Below are positions 1-5,323 of a DNA stretch of 5,323 nt, piece after piece. Source of the DNA: Treponema sp. (GTDB taxonomy: Bacteria > Spirochaetota > Spirochaetia > Treponematales > Breznakiellaceae); NCBI GenBank assembly GCA_031271075.1, contig JAISWN010000094.1:1-5323 (forward strand), given 5' to 3'. Position numbers and translations under genes: made by a program. The number at the start of each line of letters is the position of its first letter. Position 1 is the first letter of the stretch. Below the pieces are notes generated by a model. The model saw nothing but the letters and a program-made list of their open reading frames with translations, made no database searches and was not told the DNA's origin.

Positions 1-885
1 CCAGGACCGGTGGACGAGTCCCTTCCGGGCCGCCTTGGCAATGGCGTAGGCAAAGAGGCAGGAACAGGATGTCTCGCGCCAGTTCCGGGGATCGTCGCCC
101 TTGTCCACCACCTGGTACCAGAGGCCCGTATCCTGATCCTGGAAGCGGACCAACGCGCCGAGGATGTCCCGTTCCGCGTTGATAAAGTCCCGGCGGCGGG
201 GATCGTCTTCCGGGAGAAAGTCGAGGATCTCCAGAATGGCAACCGCGTACCAGCCGATGGCCCGGCCCCAGAATTCCGCCGAAAGCCCCGTGGCCTTACC
301 GGCCCAGTCAACAAGCCTGGAATCGTCCCAGGCGTGGTATAGAAGCCCGGTGCGGGGATCGGTCATATTCCGGCGCATCAGATCCATCTGCCGGTAGGTC
401 TTCTCGTAAAAGTAAGGTTTATCGAAATTCGCGGCGTACATCGCCTGGTAGGGCCCTATCATGTAGAGGCTGTCCAGCCACATCTGGTTCTTCCGGTTCG
501 ATTTGTGCCAGTACCCGCCCCGGGCGTTACAGGGCCACTCCTCAACCAGGGGGACGATGGAATCCAGGGCTTTTTTATACCTTTCGTCCCCCGTGTCCCG
601 GTAAAGGCCGAAGAGGAGTATGGCCGGCTGGATATCGTCGAACTGCCCTGAATCGCTGTGCAGGATATTGCCCTCCCCGTCTATGTAGAGATCGCACCAG
701 CTTTTGATGTAGTCGTAGTATTTTTTTTCCTTCGACAGAAGCCAGATCCGCTCCATCCCGGCCAGGAAGACCCCCTGGTGGTAATGAAAACGGTTTTTGG
801 GAGGCAGTTCCTCCACGGTGAATTTACGGATAAGGGTATCGGCCCCAAGCTTCGCGTAATCCAGAGCTGTCCTTTCTGACGACAT
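1..885 (-). CDS. GH105 unsaturated rhamnogalacturonyl/glucuronyl hydrolase (YteR-like), 3' end outside window
   Basis: This gene encodes the first 295 residues of a glycoside hydrolase family 105 enzyme; the frame is open to the window edge, and I estimate 50-80 C-terminal residues are missing. Family members hydrate and release the unsaturated uronic acid that lyases leave at the non-reducing end of pectin or other uronate oligosaccharides. The translation shows the family motifs in order: QFDDIQPA (81-88), GGYWHKS (123-129), QMWLDSLYM (134-142), GLLYHAWDD (180-188), FWGRAIGWY (205-213), and ETSCSCLFAYAIAKA near the end. As I recall YteR numbering, D83, H127, D138 (the likely general acid), H184, W206, R208 and W212 match its D88, H132, D143, H189, W211, R213 and W217 with a constant offset of five. 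There is no signal peptide, so the enzyme should be cytoplasmic. The ATG at 885 follows AGGAGG by 6 bases, and an in-frame TAG at 900-898 rules out an earlier start. Family assignment is secure; the exact substrate (rhamnogalacturonan or another uronate glycan) is not. Confidence 0.93.
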   Translation of the reverse strand, partial: MSSERTALDYAKLGADTLIRKFTVEELPPKNRFHYHQGVFLAGMERIWLLSKEKKYYDYIKSWCDLYIDGEGNILHSDSGQFDDIQPAILLFGLYRDTGDERYKKALDSIVPLVEEWPCNARGGYWHKSNRKNQMWLDSLYMIGPYQAMYAANFDKPYFYEKTYRQMDLMRRNMTDPRTGLLYHAWDDSRLVDWAGKATGLSAEFWGRAIGWYAVAILEILDFLPEDDPRRRDFINAERDILGALVRFQDQDTGLWYQVVDKGDDPRNWRETSCSCLFAYAIAKAARKGLVHRSW

Positions 886-891
886 AAAGAT

Positions 892-897
892 CCTCCT
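892..897 (-). promoter_or_regulatory. Ribosome-binding site of the GH105 gene
   Basis: On the minus strand AGGAGG lies 6 bases before the ATG at 885. An in-frame TAG just upstream of it fixes this start. Confidence 0.85.
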
Positions 898-920
898 CTA
901 AAATTTCGTTACTTCCCACC

Positions 921-946
921 TTGCGAACCGGCAGAGTCCGGTGCAA
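921..946 (-). promoter_or_regulatory. Interrupted inverted repeat in the GH105 leader (possible operator or leader hairpin)
   Basis: On the minus strand TTGCACCGG is followed by the 6-base loop ACTCTG and then CCGGT-TC-GCAA. This gives nine complementary base pairs interrupted by a two-base bulge. The dyad begins where a -10-like TATACT ends and sits about 36 bases before the GH105 start codon. No T-run follows, so it does not look like an intrinsic terminator. Its place over a likely transcription start suits a repressor operator, but a stabilising 5' hairpin is equally possible. Confidence 0.4.
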
Positions 947-951
947 GTATA
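946..951 (-). promoter_or_regulatory. Possible -10 element for the GH105 gene
   Basis: TATACT on the minus strand differs from TATAAT at one base. The hexamer 17 bases upstream, TGTGAT, is a poor -35 match, so a promoter here would probably need an activator. The 158-base gap before GH105, the largest in the window, makes a separate promoter plausible. The evidence is this single hexamer and its position. Confidence 0.25.
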
Positions 952-969
952 ACACGGAACCGGCGCGGA

Positions 970-1035
970 TCACAGCCGGATCAGGTATATCCCCGGAAGG
1001 CCGTCCACATCGGAGGTAAAGACTATCTTTTTCCC
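970..1035 (-). pseudogene. Orphan C-terminal blade of a TolB/oligogalacturonate-lyase-like beta-propeller
   Basis: In one minus-strand frame the gap after the 626-residue gene reads GKK followed by IVFTSDVDGLPGIYLIRL and then a TGA stop at 972-970. This resembles the last blade of TolB-like or PL22 oligogalacturonate lyase propellers, which typically read like SPDGKxIxFTSDxDGxPxIY and end soon after. The frame is closed upstream by TGA at 1074-1072, only 33 codons earlier. The typical preceding HPSFSPD segment is replaced by unrelated residues (around SGLIFL), so no start codon, ribosome-binding site or rest of the gene is present. I read it as the 3' remnant of a deleted gene. Chance similarity over about 20 residues, or a frameshifted extension of the upstream protein, remain possible. 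Confidence 0.45.
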
Positions 1036-1043
1036 GAGAAAAA

Positions 1044-2924
1044 TCAGACCAGATCGTTCACATCGATGCCGTCAATTTCGGCCCAGGAACCGGCGTAGAG
1101 TTCCTCTATGGGAGCGGGTTTTGCGGGAATCGCCGCGAGGAGGGTCTTTTCACCTTCCAGCCGTACCTTGAGGAGCCCCCCGTCAATGCAAGCCGAGGAT
1201 ACGGCCTCCCCCGCGCCGGGGGCATCCTGTACTTCGAGGGTAAAACCCACACAGGCCCGTTCCAGGGCGCGGAAGTCGATGGCCTGGCTTCTGCCGCTGA
1301 AAAGGATCAAGTCGAAATGCAGGGCGCCCTTCTCTTTGGTAATGCCGTATGAAAAGGGATAATCGTCAAAAACGGCAAAGGGGATATCCACCGTAACTGT
1401 GACGGCCCCGGAACTGAAGGTGAATCCCGGCCCCTTTCCACCTTCCCGGCTGCCGCCCCGGGCGCCCCCGGCATGGGAATCCCGAAAACCGCCGCCGCCG
1501 GCCATGCCGGGAGGATCGATGAGTCGGTAGGATTCGACAGCGGAAAGATCCCCGTAGAGGGAAAACCGGAGCCGCAGATCCGAGGCGCGGATGGTTCCGT
1601 CTTTAACCATGTCCAGGTTGGGATGGGTGTCCCCGGAATTGGTGGAAAAACCAAGGGCGCCGGCGGAAAGCCCCTTGTGCTGGACGCTGATGAGGACCCC
1701 GGAAGAATAATCGTAAAAATCGTGAAGCAGGGTGGGCCTGAAGCAGAAGGGGGATTCTTTCGTGCCGAAGTAGAGTACCTGGTTCCGCTTCTGGTTCCAG
1801 GTTGTATCTTTGTGGCATGAACCCAGGGCAAAACCACCGTTCATATAGGTAAAGCATATCTCCGCGTCATTGGCGTTGGCGGTAGAGGCGGCTTTTTCCC
1901 GGTAAGCCTTATCCTGCTTTTCCCCCGCGAAACGTTCAAAGACGATCCGTTCCCCTTCCGGCCGGAAATAATCCCTTACAAACTCGTCCGGGCACTCCAG
2001 ATCTATCCGGAAGGCGTTAACATCAAGATACTCCCTCACCGCGGATTCGGGAATAAAGTCAATCTTTCCCTTCAGGGCCCGCTGAAGTTTAACCTGGGTT
2101 TCGGGACGGAGGAGTTCGGTGTAATTCCGCCTATGGGGGCCGGCCCATTGACGGGTCGGGTAGTACTGATGGATCAGGATGGTACGCCAGCAGATCCGCA
2201 TACATTCATAGATCTGTTTCCTGCTTTCCCCGTCTTTTACATCCCGGTACATCTTGCCCAAATCCTCCGCCGCCAGGAGGGTATAGGTTGGGCTGTTATA
2301 CTCGGTAAAGTTGTTGTTTTTCCGGCTGTAGGCAAGAAAACCGGCAAGCCGTTTCTTCGCGTAGGCAAGAACATCATCAAAGCCCAGGAGTTCCCCCGCC
2401 ACATGTGTAACGTAAGTTCCCATGATAGCGATATTGGTGTAGTGGGGCCCCATGTTCCTGCGGATGATCGACCGGCAGGCGTGGTAAACCGTTGTCTTTA
2501 GAAACTCATAGTCCTTGGGGGAAAGGTGTTCCCGGTGATCCATGAGGATCTGGAGGATCTCTTTTCCGCAAAAATCCGCCCAGTTCCAGTCCGGGGGGGA
2601 CATTTTATCCAGGGGCTCCTCGTAAAACCAGGACCAGATCCCGTATGTCTTACTGGCCTCGTCCTTGTCCTGCAGGGAAGCGGTTTTAAGGGCAACCTCC
2701 CTGCCCCGCTCAATATAGCCTGGAACCCCCGAATCGAAGAGGGCCACCGCGTAGGTAAAAGCGTCCCGGGTGGAGTGAACAGAGCCCCCGGTCAAACAGG
2801 TATGATAGCCGGGAGAGGAAAAGGGGGTTTTTCGCATCTTTACTTCCGGATCGTAACATTCGTTTTGTCTTTCCAGAATGTACATGAAATCCGCCTTGTC
2901 TTTCTCGCTCTTAAAACTGAACAT
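1044..2924 (-). CDS. Uncharacterised 626-aa alpha/alpha-toroid plus beta-domain protein, putative intracellular polysaccharide lyase
   Basis: I do not recognise a named family. The first half (about 1-300) is helix-rich with repeated aromatic helices, as in alpha/alpha-toroid carbohydrate enzymes. It carries conspicuous motifs: GPHYTN (159-164), FTEYNSPTY (206-214) and RQWAGPHRRNY (258-268). Their Asn, His, Tyr and Arg residues are the kinds used in heparinase-like lyase active sites; which are catalytic is my guess. The second half (about 320-626) is beta-rich, as in lyases with a toroid followed by a beta-sandwich, and holds a glycine-rich stretch at about 474-501. No signal peptide is visible, so the product should be cytoplasmic. 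The start is taken as the ATG at 2924, which has GGGGAGG 8 bases upstream; a GTG at 2945 would lie upstream of that site and lacks its own. It follows the sugar-binding protein gene by 52 bases and precedes GH105, an enzyme that acts on lyase products. This context supports a lyase, but an unusual glycoside hydrolase is possible. Confidence 0.8.
   Translation of the reverse strand: MFSFKSEKDKADFMYILERQNECYDPEVKMRKTPFSSPGYHTCLTGGSVHSTRDAFTYAVALFDSGVPGYIERGREVALKTASLQDKDEASKTYGIWSWFYEEPLDKMSPPDWNWADFCGKEILQILMDHREHLSPKDYEFLKTTVYHACRSIIRRNMGPHYTNIAIMGTYVTHVAGELLGFDDVLAYAKKRLAGFLAYSRKNNNFTEYNSPTYTLLAAEDLGKMYRDVKDGESRKQIYECMRICWRTILIHQYYPTRQWAGPHRRNYTELLRPETQVKLQRALKGKIDFIPESAVREYLDVNAFRIDLECPDEFVRDYFRPEGERIVFERFAGEKQDKAYREKAASTANANDAEICFTYMNGGFALGSCHKDTTWNQKRNQVLYFGTKESPFCFRPTLLHDFYDYSSGVLISVQHKGLSAGALGFSTNSGDTHPNLDMVKDGTIRASDLRLRFSLYGDLSAVESYRLIDPPGMAGGGGFRDSHAGGARGGSREGGKGPGFTFSSGAVTVTVDIPFAVFDDYPFSYGITKEKGALHFDLILFSGRSQAIDFRALERACVGFTLEVQDAPGAGEAVSSACIDGGLLKVRLEGEKTLLAAIPAKPAPIEELYAGSWAEIDGIDVNDLV
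1425..1508 (-). other. Glycine-rich low-complexity segment inside the 626-aa protein
   Basis: Residues about 474-501 run from GMAGGGGF through AGGARGGSREGGKGPG. The stretch is very rich in Gly with some Arg, Ser and Lys, and it separates two predicted beta segments (ending AVESYRLIDPP and starting FTFSSGAVTVTV). It is probably a long disordered loop between strands. The underlying DNA is a run of GGC/GGG-type codons, which could expand by slippage. Confidence 0.7.
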
Positions 2925-2932
2925 TCCCTTTT

Positions 2933-2939
2933 CCTCCCC
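2933..2939 (-). promoter_or_regulatory. Ribosome-binding site that sets the start of the 626-aa gene
   Basis: GGGGAGG on the minus strand ends 8 bases before the ATG at 2924. A longer frame beginning with GTG at 2945 would put this site inside the coding region, so the ATG is preferred. Confidence 0.8.
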
Positions 2940-2949
2940 AAACACTACT

Positions 2950-2964
2950 GCAAGATGTTCTTGC
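2950..2964 (-). repeat. Perfect 6-bp palindrome between the binding-protein and 626-aa genes
   Basis: On the minus strand GCAAGA-ACA-TCTTGC is a perfect inverted repeat with a 3-base centre. It begins one base after a -10-like TACAAT (2971-2966) and lies 10 bases before the Shine-Dalgarno sequence. It has no following T-run. It could be a short operator or a small hairpin that affects expression of the downstream gene relative to the binding protein. Confidence 0.35.
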
Positions 2965-2965
2965 T

Positions 2966-2971
2966 ATTGTA
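2966..2971 (-). promoter_or_regulatory. Weak -10-like hexamer before the 626-aa gene
   Basis: TACAAT on the minus strand is one base from TATAAT. The hexamer 17 bases upstream, AGGGCC, is not a -35, and the site lies only 5 bases past the stop codon of the previous gene. It may be chance; read-through from the binding-protein gene is enough to explain expression. Confidence 0.15.
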
Positions 2972-2976
2972 ACGAA

Positions 2977-4539
2977 CTACTTCCAAAGGCCCTTGTTCTT
3001 CTGATACCATGTGTCTCTTTCGGCGATGATATTCTGCCAGCCGAAAGAATTTTTGTAATCGTTGAGCTGTTTAAGGCCATCATCCAGAGAAATATTCCCC
3101 ATGATGATGTTGGTCTCAATGGACTCGATCTGATCCCTGGTTTCGTTGCCGAACCGGACAAGAGTCTCGCTGGTGGGCGCATAGGGCGTATCCCGCCGGA
3201 AGGGAAAGGCGAGGATCTTGTTAACCGCGTTGATCTGGTACCTCACGTATTCCTGGCTCAGGGCGTCCTGGGCGGCCATTACCGGCAGCCAGTCCGGGGT
3301 CATGATTGCGGCATCGTCCCTGAGAAAGGCGTAGTCGGGGGTGTAGACCTTTTCAACCTTGTTGAGATCCGGATCGATGGTCTGGGGAATGTTGTTGACC
3401 AGACGGTAATGCCGGCCTTCGGTACCATAAACCAGGGTAAACCAGCCTTTGCTGATGAGCCAGTCGCAGAACTTCATAATGTCCCCGCCGTTTTTAGAGG
3501 CCGCATTCATACAGGCCATGTAGTATGACGGGGGCTCCGTAAAGTAGCCGTATCTCCCCTGACTCGTGGTCCAGGGCTCCAGCGCCACATATTCGCCGGA
3601 AGGTACGTTGTTCTTAAACTCCCGCCAGTAGTTTTCACCCATCCAGTAATTCCAGAGGAAAATGCCCACCTTGCCGGTAACAAGCTGCTGAAGTGCCCGC
3701 TGGTACTGGGGTTTATCGGTAATAAATTCGGGATCGATGTACCCTTCCCGGTAGAGAAGAGACACGAAGGTCAGGTAATCCCGGTACCCCTGGGTGGTGG
3801 TCCAATCCACCGCCTTGCCGTTTTCAATTTTCAGGCTGTTGATGGCGTGGTTGCCAAATTGAAGCTGCAATATCCCGAGACCTGCGGCGTGCCAGGAAAA
3901 ACCGTAGGTGTCTTTCCTGCCGTTCCCATCGGGATCCTCGTCACGGACCCGCCTGCAGAACTCGAGGATCTCCGCGGTGGTGGTGGGGATCTTCATGCCG
4001 AACTTGTCGCACCAGTCTTTCCGTATGTAGGCCCCCCAGTTGATAACCGAGTTGAAGGCCCTGGCGCTGGACACGCCGTAGATCTTCCCATCGTCTTCGG
4101 TCATGTAAGGCAGGAGTTCCGGGTGTTTCTGGAGATAGGCCTTGTACTCTACCGACTGGTTATTGATAATGTCGTCCAGGGGCTGAATGACGCCCTGGGG
4201 ATAGAAATTGTCCATCCAGGGTTTGTTGTACTCAACCACCAGATCCGGCGCGGTGTCGGCGGCAAAAAGGGCGTTGGTCCGCTGCACCGACTCAAACCGC
4301 ACGATGGGCACCCACTTGACGTTCACCGGCGCGTTTTCGTTGATCCACCGGGTCCAGCGGTTGTCCTCGTAGGTACCTTCGGCGGCGGGCACCTGGCTCC
4401 GGTCCAGGATGGTGATGGAAATCTGCGGTTTAGCACTCGCCGCCGCCTGGCCTTGCGCCTGCCTACCCGCCGCATACAGACTCAACAGCGGCAAAATCAT
4501 CAAACACACCGATGCAAAAACAACAAGTTTTTTCTTCAT
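2977..4539 (-). CDS. ABC transporter extracellular sugar-binding protein, LplA/YtcQ type
   Basis: This complete 520-residue protein is a family 1 extracellular solute-binding protein of the large LplA/YtcQ subgroup, whose members are usually about 500-560 residues. Such proteins capture oligosaccharides outside the cell and deliver them to a two-permease importer. Residues 1-24 form a signal peptide: MKKK, a hydrophobic core, then LYAAG, with no lipobox cysteine, so the protein is probably cleaved by signal peptidase I and periplasmic. Supporting segments are LFAADTAPDLVV (91-102), DDGKIYGV (149-156), the calcium-loop-like DPDGNGRKDTYGF (202-214), LLYREGYIDPEF (261-272), GKVGIF (289-294) and a C-terminal NISLDDGLKQLNDY (482-495), all typical of the subgroup. 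The ATG at 4539 follows AGGAGG by 7 bases, and an in-frame TGA overlaps that site. No permease gene lies on either side in this window. Neighbouring GH105 and lyase-like genes suggest uronate-containing oligosaccharides, for example from pectin; the ligand is inferred. Confidence 0.93.
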   Translation of the reverse strand: MKKKLVVFASVCLMILPLLSLYAAGRQAQGQAAASAKPQISITILDRSQVPAAEGTYEDNRWTRWINENAPVNVKWVPIVRFESVQRTNALFAADTAPDLVVEYNKPWMDNFYPQGVIQPLDDIINNQSVEYKAYLQKHPELLPYMTEDDGKIYGVSSARAFNSVINWGAYIRKDWCDKFGMKIPTTTAEILEFCRRVRDEDPDGNGRKDTYGFSWHAAGLGILQLQFGNHAINSLKIENGKAVDWTTTQGYRDYLTFVSLLYREGYIDPEFITDKPQYQRALQQLVTGKVGIFLWNYWMGENYWREFKNNVPSGEYVALEPWTTSQGRYGYFTEPPSYYMACMNAASKNGGDIMKFCDWLISKGWFTLVYGTEGRHYRLVNNIPQTIDPDLNKVEKVYTPDYAFLRDDAAIMTPDWLPVMAAQDALSQEYVRYQINAVNKILAFPFRRDTPYAPTSETLVRFGNETRDQIESIETNIIMGNISLDDGLKQLNDYKNSFGWQNIIAERDTWYQKNKGLWK

Positions 4540-4546
4540 AGCAAAG

Positions 4547-4552
4547 CCTCCT
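4547..4552 (-). promoter_or_regulatory. Ribosome-binding site of the binding-protein gene
   Basis: AGGAGG on the minus strand is 7 bases before the ATG at 4539. An in-frame TGA (4554-4552) overlaps its first base, so translation cannot start further upstream in this frame. Confidence 0.85.
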
Positions 4553-4563
4553 CAATATTTTTT

Positions 4564-4583
4564 ACGGCGCCACAATGCGCCGT
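4564..4583 (+). terminator. GC-rich hairpin with a U-tract only on the plus strand
   Basis: ACGGCGC, loop CACAAT and GCGCCGT form a perfect 7-bp stem, followed on the plus strand by six consecutive T (4583-4588, the first one paired in the stem). That is the layout of an intrinsic terminator for transcription opposite to every gene here. On the minus strand the stem is followed by AAAAAATATT, so it would not terminate the operon. In the operon mRNA the same hairpin would stand 11 bases before the binding-protein ribosome-binding site, where it could stop 3' decay of the upstream message or protect a processed 5' end. Confidence 0.4.
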
Positions 4584-4609
4584 TTTTTCCCACCTGCCCT
4601 TTCAGCCTC

Positions 4610-5323
4610 CTAAACCGACTCAATAGAAACGGTGCGGCTAAAGGGCACTGTTCCGTTCATAAAAACGGTGAACCCATCGGTACTGCGGGGAACTCCATTG
4701 CGGCTGGAAGCGAAAATATCCCGGGAGGCAAAACCGCCGCCGATCCTCAGCGCGTCAGTACCGTTGCTTAGGGTAAGGCTTCCGTCCTTAAGGAGGACAT
4801 AATCCCCCGGCTTAGGACGGAGGGCGAAATGTTCCCCCACCACCGGCAAGTCCGCGGGCAGGACAAATTCAAAGCAGTAGGATACCCCCGTACATTCTGA
4901 GCCGGCAAAAGTAATATCTATACCCCCCTTCCGGTGGCGGAGCCTTAGGTCCAGAACGCTCCGGTTGGGATGCTGCCGCCGCCGGACGGAGTGATCCTCG
5001 TTACGGAAATTGATGATCTCCCCCTCTATTTTATCCAGGGGCTCAAAGTAGTAAGCCTCGGCGCGGAAAGAAAAGCGGTACCCGTCATCCAGGATTTCCG
5101 GTTCATCGATCCTGAGGTTACCGTAACTAAAGTAACCCAGGCTTATCTTGCAGCAGCCGCTTAAAGCGCCGGCGCTGAAACAGAGCCACTTGGGGTTGTC
5201 GCTCAAAAGGGAGTAGGTAAAACGATCCTGCCGGTACCGGACAAGGCCGGAAGATTTAAAGTAACGGTTATACTCGGGAAGAGGGCCGGCAGCGCCCTCC
5301 CCTTCCGGGAATTTAAGTTCCGG
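4610..5323 (-). CDS. C-terminal beta domain of a heparinase-like / toroid-lyase-like protein, 5' end outside window
   Basis: The frame is open from the right edge and ends at TAG 4612-4610, giving 237 residues. A TTG at 5206 is in frame, but coding sequence clearly continues upstream of it (PEYNRYFKSSGLVRYRQD, then RFTYSLL), so that is not a start. The fragment is almost entirely short beta strands. Its layout resembles, from memory, the C-terminal beta-sheet domain of uncharacterised heparinase II/III-like proteins of clostridia and spirochaetes: a segment like SGLVRYRQDRFTYSLL, then DGYRFSFRAEAYYFEPL, later EHFALRPKPGDYV, and a closing FTVFMNGTVPFSRTVSIES. The catalytic part, if the reading is right, lies outside the window. 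Seventy bases separate it from the binding-protein gene, so the two are probably cotranscribed. Coding status is firm; family assignment is tentative. Confidence 0.6.
   Translation of the reverse strand, partial: PELKFPEGEGAAGPLPEYNRYFKSSGLVRYRQDRFTYSLLSDNPKWLCFSAGALSGCCKISLGYFSYGNLRIDEPEILDDGYRFSFRAEAYYFEPLDKIEGEIINFRNEDHSVRRRQHPNRSVLDLRLRHRKGGIDITFAGSECTGVSYCFEFVLPADLPVVGEHFALRPKPGDYVLLKDGSLTLSNGTDALRIGGGFASRDIFASSRNGVPRSTDGFTVFMNGTVPFSRTVSIESV

Noticed and set aside
904..911. TTCGTTAC here on the plus strand and on the minus strand at 2976-2969
   Set aside because: Eight bases in opposite orientation relative to the genes is too little to support a shared site.
1307..1837. Minus-strand frame of 176 codons inside the 626-aa gene
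   Set aside because: It is an out-of-frame shadow rich in Pro and Ser; the main frame there has coherent strand-like segments and continues through the whole gene.
2603..2618. 16-base identity ttttatccaggggctc, also at 5029-5044
   Set aside because: Both copies are in coding sequence and encode EPLDKM and EPLDKI in the same frame, but the surrounding protein and DNA are unrelated. It is probably chance, not a repeat element.
2925..2945. GTG start at 2945 for the 626-aa gene
   Set aside because: It would translate the Shine-Dalgarno sequence of the ATG at 2924 and has no good ribosome-binding site of its own.
3847..4626. Long plus-strand open frame (259 codons)
   Set aside because: It lies antisense to the clear sugar-binding protein, has proline- and valine-rich shadow composition and no supporting motif. 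The same holds for the plus-strand frames at 10-342, 1473-1820, 2133-2501, 2526-2972 and 2878-3528.
5204..5206. TTG start at 5206 for the right-edge gene
   Set aside because: The frame stays open to the edge, and the 39 codons upstream look like continuous protein of the same domain.
1..5323. CRISPR array, tRNA/rRNA genes, insertion sequence or attachment site
   Set aside because: I saw no spaced direct repeats, tRNA-like cloverleaf, transposase coding or terminal inverted repeats on either strand.

Overview
The window is part of a bacterial carbohydrate-utilisation operon. All four genes I can support lie on the minus strand, so transcription runs from high to low coordinates, and no convincing gene lies on the plus strand. 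The signal-peptide style of the solute-binding protein (ending ...LYAAGRQ, no lipobox cysteine), the strong purine-rich ribosome-binding sites and the moderately high G+C suggest a Treponema-like, gut-associated spirochaete. This is a guess from style; a Paenibacillus-type Firmicute is the main alternative.

Layout in order of transcription: (1) 5323-4610, the C-terminal 237 residues of a protein that runs off the right edge, all predicted beta structure and resembling the C-terminal domain of heparinase-like alpha/alpha-toroid proteins. (2) A 70-base gap with a perfect 7-bp hairpin. (3) 4539-2977, a complete secreted LplA/YtcQ-type ABC sugar-binding protein. (4) A 52-base gap with a short palindrome. 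(5) 2924-1044, a 626-residue protein without signal peptide, apparently an alpha/alpha toroid followed by a beta domain; I propose it as an uncharacterised intracellular polysaccharide-lyase-like enzyme. (6) A 158-base gap that contains what looks like the orphan last blade of a TolB/oligogalacturonate-lyase-like beta-propeller gene (1035-970), then a possible promoter and a dyad. (7) 885-1, a GH105 unsaturated (rhamno)galacturonyl hydrolase, cut by the left edge, with all recognisable active-site motifs intact.

How it may work together (inference): an ABC importer, whose permeases are not in this window, brings in uronic-acid-containing oligosaccharides caught by the binding protein. A cytoplasmic lyase-like enzyme cleaves them to give unsaturated uronyl ends, and GH105 removes those ends. 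The B. subtilis rhamnogalacturonan system (YtcQ-YteP-YtcP importer with YteR) is the nearest known analogue. The least explained parts are the 626-residue protein, the propeller-tail remnant beside its stop codon, and the three intergenic inverted repeats.
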